From NCBI GenBank assembly GCA_911728455.2, contig OU452225.1:15226731-15290730 (forward strand): a DNA stretch of 64,000 nt, in the 5' to 3' direction. Positions within the stretch are counted from its first letter, which is position 1. The number at the start of each line of letters is the position of its first letter. Positions 48,502-61,215 of this stretch are shown here, in pieces. The stretch comes from Marthasterias glacialis. Lineage: Eukaryota; Echinodermata; Asteroidea; Forcipulatida; Asteriidae. A program made the position numbers and the translations under genes. The notes under the pieces are model-generated. The model was given only the letters and a program-made list of their open reading frames with translations, did no database searches and was not told the DNA's origin.

Positions 48502-48592
48502 TTTAAAGAAAAATGGGAGGTTGTTGATTATTGGAATAAAGAACCTGGGTATGCGGTTGGCACTCGTGCCAATCCTCCTGAAAAATATTTTG
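48502..48592 (+). other. Candidate alternative exon (91 nt) in AGBL4 intron 5, function unknown
   Basis: A 91-nt segment opens after TTTTATTTTATCAG and closes before GTAAGA. It is open in the frame that would follow exon 5 and encodes FKEKWEVVDYWNKEPGYAVG then TRANPPEKYF, a non-repetitive peptide without similarity to CCP6 that I recognise. Its length is not divisible by three, so joining it to exon 6 would give a stop codon six codons in (reading GCA ACA ACG GAA GCT TGA), predicting a truncated or decay-targeted transcript. Reading on past its donor meets a stop at about 48655. It may equally be chance: a 30-codon open stretch with plausible splice sites is not rare in 8 kb of intron. Confidence 0.25.
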
Positions 48593-49437
48593 GTAAGAAA
48601 AGATTTGTCTTTAGAAAATTCTATAAAAAAAACAGGTCATGTAACATTAGTTCATGAAATTGCAAAGAAGTTGTAGCTTATCATACATCTAGTTCAAGGA
48701 CATAGGCCTACTAAAACCTTGTCTTTATCCCGTTGAATTGTTTACCTCGTGTAAGTTTTAAGAGTGATGATGTCTGGCGAACTATACGGTTAAAAATAGA
48801 AGGCAAAACACACAAATGTCCAGGTGTACAGACAGAGATAGCCCTTTAGTCATTGAAAACATTTCTCATTCTCGATTTGGGCAACAATGGCAAAACAACC
48901 TTGGTTCCAAACAAATTAGCGGATATCAGTCATAAACTGTAAGGGGAAGGGGAAAATGGCATCTCACATTGCAGATGCCTTAACGAGGAAAATGAGCGGC
49001 CTTGACTTTCATTGTCAACGTTGATTAGCTGAAACGGTCTGCGCTGTATGATGATTCAAGCTTAAGCAGAACACAAAGAAAAAAAATAATAATAAAAAAA
49101 TAAAAAAACCCAACACTGCGGAGGATAGAGAAGAGATAAGGGAGCTAGCTGAATGGAAAATATTCTTTGGATGGTTGATAGATCCAGTGTTTGGAGTGTC
49201 AGCGTGTCACCTGTTTAGTTTAAAGAAAGGAAACGTTCACAAAGAGATGACCGGGAAAAGGGTGGGAGGAAAGAGATGGGAAGTTTGTGATGATGGCTGA
49301 AGAGGTGACGTGGTATTCCTGAAGCCCGACGAGAAAAGAAAAGTTGTTATACTCCATCAGTTGTACTTCCATTCTTAACAAATAAGTTGGAAATGACTTC
49401 TTTTGTAGAATATATTCAAAGGGAGGGGGATAGGGCC

Positions 49438-49453
49438 GGGGGGGGGGGGGGGG
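49438..49453 (+). repeat. Poly-G tract
   Basis: Uninterrupted G run of about 15, preceded by GGGCC. Confidence 0.8.
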
Positions 49454-50519
49454 ACTGCACATTGAATGAGTACTCCCTCCCTCCTCATCGGTCACAAATT
49501 AGCATGTTCCCAATATGGACTCATATAAGCTGTATGTGTAGACCTGGCCATGCTGGTACTCTAGAGGGCGCTGATATGGAATACATATGTTGAATGTTAT
49601 CAAGCAGGTATGAAATAGTATACCATGATATTCCTGGATGGAAAAAAAAATGACTAAATAAACCCCAAAAGAAAAAAACGAAAGAAGGAAAAAAATGTAA
49701 AAAAAAAAAAAAACTATGTCAATAAAATCATGATTTCCCAGACAACATGGAATGTCATCGTCTCTAGAATAAGACTTATTAAAATTATTGTTAATTCAAT
49801 AAGGGGAAAACGACTTATTAAATATATCTGTTGATTTTTTTTTTGCAATTTTCTAAGTGTAGATATGATGATCAGAGGACCTGGGTAATTATACAGCAGT
49901 GTTAAAGAACTTGTAAATAAAGGCCATGTGGCTATACGGCAGTGTATATAAACCCAATATTTATCTTTGCAAACTGAGAAATCCGTTTTATGAAACTGAA
50001 TAACAACATGTTCGTAAACATATATTATCGAGTAATTCTGGATTGATACTTAGCCGTATGCATTATGTACCCACACTAGATCCTCTTCAGCTTTACAGTC
50101 AGATTGAGTTGTCAGCATTAACACTCTGAAGCCATAACAACTAGCACTTGCTTTCGTCAGTAGTAACTTCTTCATGCATGTATGATCATTGCCATTGCCA
50201 AGGTTATTGGAAAAGGGGGGTGGAGAAGAGGGGGGGGGGGGGTTGTAGGAGGGAGTGGAGGTGTGCCCTTCAACAGAGTTGCGGTGTAGACGTAAATTCA
50301 ACGGAGCGGATAACCCAAGTACGCATTATCTCTCCCTTGGCTGTCTGCCCGGTACCCATCAAGATTTGCTTGGAGATGTGAGGACATATGACAACAATTC
50401 GAGAGGCTAATGTTTGCTCCATTCTGATCTTGGAATGGAACTCACATATGCAAGAGCTGACATCTCGCTTGTGTGTTTATTTCTCCCTTTTTTGTTTACC
50501 TTGGGAGTGTTACTTATTA

Positions 50520-50900
50520 TTGCAGTGGGCCGGGTTAATATGGCTAAATGAATAAATGCATTCCTCCTGTGCAGCTCAACTGGTTGCCGGTTTTACCTCT
50601 ATTGTGGTTTATACTTTATTGTGCACAGGGATGAAATTGAGGATAATTTAATTAGAGGGGTAAGAGGGGCTAGATGGCTAGATGTATACTCAGGCATTGG
50701 TTGTCTGGAGATGCATTATTAGAGGGAAATAAAAGCGGTGATTGGGACTGGCAACCCTTCCGTTGAGACCCTGTTTAAAATGTCTATAATCCTGGTCAAA
50801 TTAATAGCCAAGGTCAGGGACATGGCCAGGGTTAGGCCTGGTGATGGGGTTAGCCAGTTTAATTTGGGCTGCTTTAATTTATGCGCCCAGATTGTGGTTT
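50520..50900. promoter_or_regulatory. Candidate regulatory block in intron 5
   Basis: A non-repetitive stretch with several homeodomain-type words (GATAATTTAATTAG, CAAATTAATAGCC, TTTAATTTGGGC, GCTTTAATTTATG), and RUNX-like TGTGGTTT twice (near 50606 and 50895). Its composition is more even than the surrounding sequence. The motifs are seen; regulatory function is inference. Confidence 0.2.
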
Positions 50901-51089
50901 GTCAGTGAAAAGGCTTACTGAGCCTTTAGAATAAGTAGACGTCATTCAATATAGTCCTCTTACCATGTGGAATGATGTTTATTTGTCCTGCTAATTGAAT
51001 GTGTAAACAAAAAAAGTTAAAAGGTAAAATATAGGATTGGTAAAGCTGATAGTGCAGTGTTCTTATTTTGTCTGATTCAATATATACAT

Positions 51090-51275
51090 GAAAAAAACAA
51101 ACCTGTGAAAATTTGGGCTCAATTCGTCATCTGAGTCAGGAGAAAATAGTGAAAAACCGTGCACACTTTTCAGCATGTAAAAACGGTGTCCTGAATTTCG
51201 AAACTAAAGTCGGGATATTCTAATTCTATTTTCTTGACTTTGACAGTATTTCAGGCAGAAATATTTCTCTGGTAC
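51090..51275. mobile_element. MITE fragment related to 42469-42833 type elements
   Basis: ACAAACCTGTGAAAATTTGG, GCTCAATTCGTCATC and GTCAGGAGAAAATA, followed by GCAGAAATATTTC, resemble the interior of a MITE I recall from echinoderm-type genomes and share the ATCAGACAGAAATATTTC-like and palindrome-flanking parts with the 42469 element. No clear termini remain. Confidence 0.4.
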
Positions 51276-53924
51276 TGGTAAGAACTTCATAATCAGTAAG
51301 CTTTCAGACTGATACTAATAAAAAAGAATTTGGATGAATACCAGTCATTATTGTACCTTTAAATATTGTGATAAAATAAAATAAGCATTTTTTTATAATG
51401 TTCATCTGTGCACACAGTGTTCCTGTAATTTCTTGCAACAATGAACACTTTAAAATGTAATATTTTTAAAATAAGTTGAAAAAGGTTTCACAAAATTTGT
51501 CTGGATTTTTGTAAGAAAAATATAAATGAGATTTGTGCTGAATTTGAAGGAAAAAAAATAATCAGAAATTGTGTAAAGTTGGTGAAACTTATGATAGAAC
51601 ATTTTGATACAGATGTCAAGAGAGGCTTTCAACCGTGTAGGTTTATTTTTAGTTGTTTGCCTGTCATCGGCAACGGTTACAATTTGGTCTCTTTAAACAT
51701 TAAGAGGAATACATCCATGCACTCATTTTTCTTATCAATGAGCAATGCAATGATGAAATGCACTTTCCACGGCCCTCACTAGACTCTAATTAACCAAATC
51801 TGTTGATCGTTCCCTTTTTCCCTAACCCAATTAAAAAATGATGATAGGGAAACTGGATTAAGTTGATAAAGATTTATCTAACTCAACATTAAGCAAAAAC
51901 ATGATAAGATTTTGTTTTTAAATGTAAAGTTTGCACGTTAAAACAATTTGAAGCATGAATCTGACTGGTTTGCCTTTTCCATAGCAACTGTGGAAGTGTG
52001 ATGTCCTAACAGATAAGAAAACTTGTACATGTTTTTGATTTTAGCTTCTTTTTAAGTCATGGTATAGCTCTGGTAACAATTTAACATCTTAACATATAAT
52101 TCAGTTCAATCACCAGTGAGACATTTGTTGGAAAATGCTAAACAGAACAAGGCAATTTGTTGCCTGGAAAAATTATGTGCCCATTGTTTATTGCTTTCTC
52201 AAAGACATTATCAGCTGAGATGAAATTCTCACTGGGAATTCTCAAGATTGTTGCCGGACTGACCCTGAGAATCAAACCTTACACAGTTTTTTTTATTTAA
52301 GACAACAGGGTTTGGGATGGATAATTTCAGAGGATTATTTGTCAATGTAAAACCAGCCAGACATTGTTTATTTTATATTTCTGATGAGAGCCCTAACTCT
52401 ACGATGTCTTAAAGCGAGCCTACAGTCATAGAAACAACAAACTGTCCGAATGTTTTTGCCGTCTTTGGCTGACTGAATGGATGAACTGGGAGTACAGATT
52501 GCCTTGAGGGATGCGCTCGTTGGCGCAAACCAACACCTTCTGCTTTGTCACGCGACAAAGTTTGTTAACCTTGACATGGGGGAGGGTTTTGGCTGACAAA
52601 AGGAAGCCTTCCAGAGTAATGGCTTTTGTGATTTGTTAATTAATAGAATTTTTTTAAAGGCAGTGCTTAACTTTTGTTTAGTGTTTGTAGATCTAATACT
52701 GTACGAGAACCAATGAAAAGGCACAGAAATAAATGTGTGAAAGTTCAGTTTATACAATCCAGTGGTATTGAAGTCTGACAGCAAAGTTGAGTTAAAATAG
52801 ATTTGAAGTCATACTGAATAATGTTTTTAACCACCATATATCTCAAGGTGCAGAGATAATTAATAGTGCATCATGTAAACAAAAATGTAGGGCCTACGCA
52901 ATGAAGGAAGTACATGTAGTAATTTATTTTTATATTTGTGGAGTTGGATATGAAACGTGGTATATTTTGAGGGATTTCATGAGGAGTGTTTTGAGGGATT
53001 TCATGAGGTTTGTGTTTAGAAATTTAATGAGTAATATTCTGCGAACCTACTGAAGTTTGTTGGAGTAATTAGAGACATGTTGTTTGTCTTAAAAGTATTT
53101 CTTGCAGCATACTTTGAGGAATATCATCACAATTTTGTACAATTCCATATCCAACCTAGTTTCAAGCATTTTTTTAATTGATAAAGGTTTGATATGAGTG
53201 ATATAATTTTGTTAAGTGCTTTTTAATTGGCTTCAGTGCCCAGGCTAAACAGCTCAAAAGATATTCACGCAGACAAAAGAATGGCAATTAAACTAATTTT
53301 GCAAAGCACAAAACGCTCGCATAAAAACCCTCCAAAATGGTGCGTGATGCTATCCACAAAATATAGGGTGTTAAGCAGAGCGTGGAGAGAGGTCTAAAAA
53401 ATAGTCAGCTCTAAAAGTACCACGGGAAAGTCCATTCAGAAATCCTTCCTTAAGAGAAATACCAACACAGATTTCTCAGTGGACAGAAAACAATATCCAA
53501 CCTATATTAGAAAAATTCTTGCTTTCCTCCCAGTGGATTTGCATTCTCTTTATCTTGTCGAACACCCAGCGGCTCATGCAAATTCCACATGAATATTTTA
53601 TTGCTGCAATGCAAAGTGCGCTGACACTGTGGTAACATCGCTGGTCTGATCAGCACAAAGGCTGACACAGGCATTGGGTCTTCTGCTGAGTCTGTCACAT
53701 GCAATCCTGTCTACTGTTCATGGTGCGAGGGAGATGAGAAGAAAAAGGGGGGGGGGGATAAAGACAAAAGCTGACTACCATCACTGGTGTCGTTGTGAAT
53801 CCAACAAAAGAAGCCATCCGTAGCTATTAACGTAGGCATGGCATTGGGAACGGCCTCCGATTGTGGCATGATAACAAGAGTGCATTGCCATTGATGAGTG
53901 GTTGTGCTGCTGGGGTTGGGGGTG

Positions 53925-53943
53925 GGGGGGGGGGGGGGGGGGG
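53925..53943 (+). repeat. Poly-G tract
   Basis: G run of about 18 preceded by GGGGTTGGGGGT, a strong G-quadruplex candidate on the + strand. Confidence 0.8.
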
Positions 53944-54569
53944 AAGTGGGTAGTGTTATCAGAATAAAGAAAAGATGAGGTGATATAGTGAAATGAATTT
54001 CTCATGGGAGTGACCTTGGATGTTACTCTTGTCTGATTAGGTCAATACAATTTGGCATTAGTCAGAGGTGTTTATAGTTATTCTGTGTTGTTATTATGTG
54101 TTTTTCCAGACTTGTAACTGATCTAGGCCTATTTGTCGTTGAACAAAATAGTTTTATTCTTGTTTTTGATGTTGATTTCATTTCATAAATTTGTAATTGT
54201 TTTATAAGTAATAAATGGAAATTCATCAGCATCATATAATTAGTGACTTTTCCTTTTGTTTGTGTTTTTACACAACAAAAAATAACACAAAATAGCATTA
54301 AGAACATTAGACGTACATGTCCATTCCACCTTAGCATTTTAATAGAAATAAAACAAAGATCAGTGGTTACAAGTGTGTTTGGCTGAATAGCAGAACAAAT
54401 TGAAAACAAAATAAAGATGAATGAAATAACAATTTCTGACATCCCCCAGGCAGTCCAAATGTGCTTATTTATGCTGTAATTTTTTTTATATAAAAGTTAT
54501 TCCTATTGTGATACCATTGAATGCTTTTTTTGTAAAAAATGTAATAGAACGATTGATATGCTATCAGTC

Positions 54570-55000
54570 ATACAATAGATGAACTAATTGATTGATTGAT
54601 TGATTGATTAGTTGCTCCTTTTTCACTTTTCAAAACTAATACTTTATTCAATCACGAAATACACGGAATTCACAAAAATCATTGGTAGACAAAAAAACAT
54701 ACAGGTTGGTAAATACGTAGCTAGGAACAAAGTTACACCTTTGATTGGTTGAATGATTGATTCTGATTGATTGACTGATTAATTGATTGATTGATTTGAA
54801 TTTATTTGTTTGAGTTTTTTATGCATGGTTAGTTGATGGATTGATCGATTGATTAGTTGATTTATTTGAATTGGTTGCTTGCTAATTTTTATTGAGCGAT
54901 TGATTTATTTGACTTGGTTGATTGATTGATTGATTGATTGATTGATGTCTGATCAATAGTAAATTTTCTGATTGACATTGATTGTTTGGTTGATTTTGAT
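54570..55000. repeat. TGAT-rich low-complexity region
   Basis: Pure (TGAT)n runs at about 54587-54610 and 54919-54947 lie within 400 bp of degenerate GATTGATT, TTGAATTTATTTG and TGGTTGATT words. It ends about 170 bp upstream of the exon 6 acceptor. Confidence 0.9.
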
Positions 55001-55168
55001 AACCCCTTATTTGTAATTTATAATGTGACTTTTCTTTAATGAGAGTTGATGTCTTCATTTACATTTACTGGAACAAATCCTCTAACTAATTATCATTTGA
55101 AATTGATTTGATTGAATCAGTATGATTTTTTTAATCGATTGATGAATGTCTTCTTTTGACTCCTCCAG

Positions 55169-55208
55169 CAACAACGGAAGCTTGACCTGTTGACCATCTC
55201 AGCTCCTG
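55169..55208 (+). CDS. AGBL4: AGBL4 exon 6 (residues 196-208, start of peptidase domain)
   Basis: This 40-nt exon lies between TTGACTCCTCCAG and GTAAGT. It encodes QQRKLDLLTISAP plus one base. Vertebrate CCP6 has QQRKLDLLTIT-SP at the same place, directly before the segment that leads to the zinc-binding HPGE. The exon is too small to be found by frame length alone; it was found by looking for the continuation of the family sequence. It ends at phase 1, and the next exon should start with two bases completing a codon for a small or acidic residue. No such exon is visible in the remaining 8.8 kb. Confidence 0.93.
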
Positions 55209-55644
55209 GTAAGTTTAATTCTACATTCCTCCCTGAGTTTTAAACACAAGGCTAAATAGTGTTTTGAGAAGACTAAATTTGTAGATGCAAGTTCTCGCGG
55301 AGACACTCACAATTTGAAATCAGTTTGCAACATTGCTTGGGGGAAAATGCATTGTAGGCTCCTTAAGTTGTTCATCATTCAATTTAATCTCTATTTTGTC
55401 CAAAGATGAGATCATAATTCAATAATCAAATAATAAATGATGAAATCTCTCATCAAGATCAGTAGAAAAAAAATCTTTTTTTTTTATGGCAAAAGAAAAT
55501 TTGTAATTGCACAAAATGAAAAAATGCAAATGTCTCTACAGTGTAACTACTGAGTCAAATTTCATTTCAATCTGTTGAGTCTGGAGGTCTTCCATTGCTT
55601 ATTAGTGGGATACTTGGTGGCAGCAGACTTACCAGGTAATTTTA

Positions 55645-55789
55645 CTTAAGCCATGTCAGAAATTGGTGGCTATGGCTACGGCTGGATTGCTGTGTCATGC
55701 GTTTAAGTATAGGACCTCCTTAGCAACAACCTTAGCAACAGTTGTAGCTGTAGCCATAACCGGTTATGATAGTTTGGATACGGCCTTAG
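55645..55789. mobile_element. Palindromic MITE with TTAAGCC / GGCCTTA termini
   Basis: Weakly matched ends (TTAAGCCATGTCAGAAATTG and AGTTTGGATACGGCCTTA) enclose a stronger inner pair, GGCTATGGCTACGGCTG and AGCTGTAGCCATAACC, and direct words CTTAGCAACA repeated twice. About 145 bp. Confidence 0.6.
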
Positions 55790-56598
55790 TTCTGAGCATG
55801 CGCACATTTTGTTGTGAACAATGATTTTACTTTGCATGTCTTCTGCCTCTTAGTGTCCCTAAAGTCGTACATTATTCAAAGGAATTGAATGAATTCTGTC
55901 AATAGTGAAGTAGGTTGAAGCCGAACACCATTCTGATTTCAATTTCTTCCTGTCAGGTTCCTGTCAACTTGATATCCTGCTCAGTTTATTCTATTCAGCG
56001 CTGAAGTTTGATTGGTAAAAAAAGAAAAGAAAAACAGTTTCAAAAGAAAATTGTTTGTGTTAATGATTGATAAAGCTGTCGCTTAAATGTCATCTGTAGT
56101 CTTAGTTAAGCCCATTAGGAGTAAAGTCAATTAATAGAATGTCGGTGGCTTGTAAGTGTTGGCACAATGTGTGGATGTAAAAGGTTGCTACATGTAGTGA
56201 GACAGGCTGTTGCAGGAGTGTTCCTTCCTCCGTGGTGATGTCCCCGTAGGGTCTTACGAAGGGAGTGGGTGGAAACCTGGGGGTTGGTTGGAAGGGGATA
56301 TTGGAGGTGTACAAAGTAAATGTTTAACAAATGTACGACAATAGTGTTTGGAAAAGAACATTAATTAAAACTGTCTACTTTGAAAGAAACAAGAAACATA
56401 TTTCGAAAAATGTTACTGGAAAATAAATCAGAGAAATTAGAAAAGGGCAGTTACAGATTGTTATACTGCTATTGGGATTTAAACATACTTTCTACAAAGA
56501 CAACACCATCTCAGAAGGAGAGATTTACCTGTGAAGTTTTTTTGTGTGAAGTTATTTTTGTGTGAAGTTAGAACAGGTCCCCCAATTGATGTCCTTGC

Positions 56599-56608
56599 CC
56601 CCCCCCCC
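56599..56608 (-). repeat. Short poly-C tract
   Basis: About ten C in a row, followed by TGCGTGCCCCCACCC. Confidence 0.7.
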
Positions 56609-59399
56609 TGCGTGCCCCCACCCATTTGAAGTTTGAAATCTGATCTTTTTAGATTCAAAATTACCAGAATTGTACTAGTTTGAATGTTTTTTGGAAACTA
56701 TTTTTCTATTTACACGCAGACATTGTATTTGTTTTTACCTCCACATCAGATTATCTTATAAATAAAATTGTAAACGACGTAACAAGAGCACTGAAAAGGG
56801 GCTTGTGGAGGAAAAGTGAACATTTTTTGTGTCCAAGAAGTGCCCCCCTAGAAAAAATGATTCACCCCCCCCTTAAACTTTACCCTAGTTTCACCGCTGA
56901 TGAATTTGATTGGATAACTACTGTCAAATACTAAGTAGTTTTCAAACATATTTGCACCAAAGATAGGTACGTGTTATCTATGTTTTTTAAACAATCTTTC
57001 GGTTTCAGTTACTGAATACAGAAATGCTACTCTAGCATCAAGCAATACTCCTTAGTTATACACATGTAGTGTGGTGTATAAGACGGCATGCATGGAGAAT
57101 AAATACTGCCCTCTTGCGGTAGAATTGTTGCTAGTTTTCCAATCATTCAAGTTGACTCCAGCAGGTGATGCTGAATTGTTTAATCAAATTTTCACTTGTT
57201 TTCCACTCTTGGGTTTTCATCAGTTTAAAACGCTCTCCTGCATTATTGTCGAAAGTGGGCTTTTAAGGAAATTTCTTCACAGAACAACATGGAACTGTAC
57301 CTTATTTTCAATTGAGAACTACATGCAAATGCATTTTTGTTGCTCTCCAAGTTTCTGTTTTGGGACAGTCTGTGCAGTGAATTTTATCGACAAAGCCATC
57401 ATTTAATAACGTGCCACATCCAGATTGTCCCGAATCAAAACATTTCACAAATTTTCTCTTACTCTTAAAATCGATAGTAGACCCGCCGCCTAGCCCACAT
57501 AATTTACCGGAATTAAACCGGCTCTGCCATCGTGGATAGTGGCGCTAGGGAGAGGCTCATGCATGTCTAACAAGCCAGCCACCACCTGTGACAGCCAGTT
57601 CATGCCTGATTGAACCGGTTTGAACCGGTCTCATTTGTTTGAAGGTCAAGGTGTCTGTATGTATTAACTCTCCAATCACATACGGGGGAGGGTTACATTA
57701 GTAATGCCTGCTGGACCAATCAGAAGATGTTCCCTTGTTTGTTATGGGACAGTCTTTTTTCCTTGTCTTTGTTTATCATTCAGTCCCACTTCATTCACTT
57801 TGTGCAAAGACCGTGTTGATTGGAAAGTCTGCTTCCGTTAGGGCTTAAAGATACATATCCTAACTGTGAATTTCTCCTCCAAGAAAATGCTAAGGTGTTT
57901 TTATTGTGGATATTCTTTTAGTAAGAAGTAATTCACTCTCCAAGGTGCTATTTGGACCACTAAACGCAGTGTTCACACAAATGTTCAAGGGGAACAGAGT
58001 ACCGCATTTTCATTTTGTTGTCATCTCCGTACACCTTAGCTGGGCTAGGAGGAAGGAGATTTATCTTCATAGATTTACAGACAAAAACTTTATTATCTAT
58101 CTACGTGTATCTGTCTACAGTATATGCCATGAGTTTAGAAGATGTTTTAATGATGGAAAACACTCAGGAGACATTGCACTCCCTACCGTTGTCTTTCACA
58201 TTCTGAATCCCCACACAGTGCTAGCAATGGCACCCTTGCTCTAGGGTCCTAACTAAGTCAAACCTGCAAACAGTAGATGTTACAGTGCTCGCCAAACAGG
58301 TCACACCTCCTCCCTACAAAGCTTTGACTGCCATGACATGATAAACAACAAGTTTTGTCATTCAAAAACAACTGTTTTAAATCGATGTTAGAATTGAATT
58401 TTTATATTAAGTAGGTACAATAACTTTTTTTTAAATTTTGTTTTTATACATCGTCTATACGATAGTCAACTAAATAAACTTTGCAATTACAAGTTTATTT
58501 ATCCTCAGAATGACAATTTCAGAAGCTGGGACTAATAAGACAGAAATCCCAAACTCCCTCGTAAACGATCTATCAAAAAACCATTAAATTCATGTTCACC
58601 ACTTTAAAAACACAAGCCCAATTCCAATCAAACTTGCTTTGTTTATGCTTGGAAGTTTGAAGGTCTGGAAAGAAAGTCTGGATGCTTTCAGTGTCAAGGC
58701 TTCCGTGGCTGTGAATCAGGCAATTGACAGTCCCAATAAACGTCCCAGCGAAAGGATACCTGAGTTTTGTCCATCACCCAAGCGTATTGTCCAATTTCCC
58801 TGGCGCCGGGAGTCTTCTGCCGTCGATCCATAAATAGATTTGAATCCCTCACCCGAATCGCAGAAATCACGTAATCTTGATGCATACGGCCTACGTGTGT
58901 AAAACCCTGAGTACCCCATGACCATCAACTCGCTCCTTTTTTTGTTTATACCTCCCTCCCTCTTTTTTTTTTAAAGCTACTTATGCAAACGTGATTACAA
59001 GCGTATGGTAATTCCCTGGCAGAATTACATCAATTCCTGCGAGCTAAACATGCTGAGGGCAGTATGTGAACCGGCCGAGCGTGAGCGCAGACACTACCAT
59101 GCAACACCTCCCCTTCCCCCCCTTCTTTAGTGAAGATGGGGAGTTGCCGGGGCTTGCGTGGCCGTTGAGTACTACTGCCAGACACTGATTACATCAGCTA
59201 CAAGTGTGAGCAGCGAGGTGAGAACATTAGAGCGACTCGTTGCTCACGCTTGGCTGTCTCTTCCACACAAATCAGATCAATCAAAGAAGCACCCGGGCCT
59301 ACCACAAGGTGGTAAGGAAGCGAGTTAAAAAAAAAGACGACAAGGGGAAACACAACAAACGAAACAAGCGGGCAGCATGTAATAAGCCTCTTAAATCTT

Positions 59400-59690
59400 C
59401 CCTGCTAACTCCGATGCGGCGCCGCGGCACGTAGCCAGATTCCGGGGCTTCGCACATTTTCATTTGCCGCAGCGCTTGAAATCAAATTTGAGGCCCACTC
59501 GCCATGGCAGTCTAATTCATTTTATAGCTGCCGGGGTGACCTTGACTTTACAGCCGGCCTCCCTGGTGCACATCGCGTGCACCGGTGTGTTTTTATACTC
59601 CCGCCGTTGTATTGTGCTAAGCCGGCCTTGCACAATACCATTGTGTTCTTTTCATTTCTCGTTGGCTGAACAAAATGAATCATGAAGATT
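59400..59690. promoter_or_regulatory. GC-richer, CpG-containing block in intron 6
   Basis: Contains GATGCGGCGCCGCGGCACGT, GCCGCAGCGC, GCCGGGGTGACCTTGAC, CCGGCCT twice and GCGTGCACCGGTG within 290 bp, against an AT-rich background. TGACCTTGA matches a nuclear-receptor half site of the ERR or SF1 type. No open frame is convincing. It may be a regulatory element or an internal promoter. Confidence 0.25.
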
Positions 59691-61079
59691 ATCAGAGATA
59701 TCCATCTTTCTTTCTCCATCTTCCTGGAGTATGTCTACACTCTCTGGAATCTACTTTGATCCCAGGGAAATGCCTCGGATTCTACCAACCACAGCCTTCT
59801 TATGTAACTGATCAAATACACTAGAGTCAGAAGAAACGATCGGACCAACTCAAGGTAATTGGGTGATAGTACATTACGTGACAACACTGGACAGTACAGG
59901 ATACACGCGTAAATTCCTTTAAGTTGTCAAAACAAATGCTGGCGCCGTCTGTCAAAATTAGCTCAAAGTCAAACTGGAAAGAGATGTTTAAAAAGCACTG
60001 TATGCTATTGAACATCAAAATGATTCTCCTGAAAACTTACTACAATTCATCAGCTTTCATCTTGCAGACAATACTTTAAAAGCTGTGTATATTCCAACAG
60101 AGACTGGAAGACACTTTATCTTGTTTTTGTCCAAACATTAAATCACACTTTGTATTTGTAAAACTTATTCCTTGACCTATTAAAACGTATCAAAAAGTAT
60201 GTGAATAAAAACACCCATTCACCATTTCCTGATTTTCTTCCAGACAATTACTAAGTGAAACAAAAGGTGAGCATTTAATCAAACAAGAAGTAGAAGACTA
60301 ATAATATAATTTTATAATTTCTCACCAAGGGTACTCTTGATTTTGGAGAGTAATAATTTCAAGAACTTCGAAATCAAGTTGTCCTGAAATTTAAATGATT
60401 CTGGTATTGAGGATCAACAATGAGCAATATTAGTTTTGCTCTACAAAGATATAGGATGACGGTCTGTATACTCTTGTGTTTGAAGACCTGAAGTTATTCT
60501 GACATGTTACTTTCTCTTCATATGAAGTTGTTATGACACAAAACTTTAGTTTCTTAAGAAGAACTTGAAAGAGTGAGTCACTGTCTCAATGACTCAACAT
60601 GCGTTTTTTTTTAAGCCTCCGAACATTCCTTGTGATGTCATTGGAATATTCCCCTATGTGTTTCTAGAACAGGAGGAGGTGTCGAGTTGAAGCTAGGGAG
60701 TATAGCACTTACACTGTATCCGTTAGGGGAGGTCTTATCCCCATCTGGGGACAGTGCCTGATTTAAATGTAGGCTGACTCAGGTACTGCACAAATTGCTC
60801 TGCTGGGAAGACTGGGTTTCGAATTTTGACCATTTCAGGATTTATTTTAATCTACACACCTAATTTTGTTCTCTGTAAGACATAATTCGACTCGTTGAAT
60901 AAGACCAATGGCTTTTTTAAATCAAACCAAGGAATCAGAGAAACTTGTTTCTTTGTGACTCATGGGCCTAAAAAATACTCGTAAAGAAAAATTGTTAACC
61001 AAAAATATTGTTCAGAGTCAGATGTAAGAAAAACTTGAATTGGAAAATACCACATTAGGCATAATCAAATGGGGACTGG

Positions 61080-61215
61080 AAACTTCCTAGCCCATGGGGG
61101 TCAACTCTGGTACTGGGTGGGATTCGAACCAGGGTCCACAGAGACATTAGGACCAATGGAAATTGCACCTCAGTTTTTGTCTTTCATGTGTTTGAATCTT
61201 TACTGTGTAATGTAA
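61080..61215 (-). mobile_element. tRNA-derived SINE-like sequence, minus strand
   Basis: On the minus strand it reads CTGTGGACCCTGGTTCGAAT followed by CCCACC, a good Pol III B box (GGTTCGAATCC) in the same sequence context as the copy at about 9236-9262. No full tRNA cloverleaf can be drawn, so it is not called as a tRNA gene. Confidence 0.5.

Larger units (their letters stand above)
47062..55168 (+). other. Intron 5, 8107 nt
   Basis: The donor is GTAGGT and the acceptor TTGACTCCTCCAG. It contains a splice-bounded candidate exon (48502-48592), poly-G tracts at 49438-49453, 50229-50242, 53748-53757 and 53925-53943, a MITE fragment at 51090-51275, a possible regulatory block at 50520-50900, and a TGAT-rich low-complexity region just before exon 6. 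No nested gene is recognisable. Confidence 0.85.

Noticed and set aside
57071..57406. 111-codon + strand open frame in intron 6
   Set aside because: No motif, no relation to the expected next CCP6 exon (no HPGE or neighbouring family residues).
61107..61143. Possible tRNA gene on the minus strand
   Set aside because: Good B box, but no matching acceptor stem, D arm or anticodon arm; better seen as SINE-derived.
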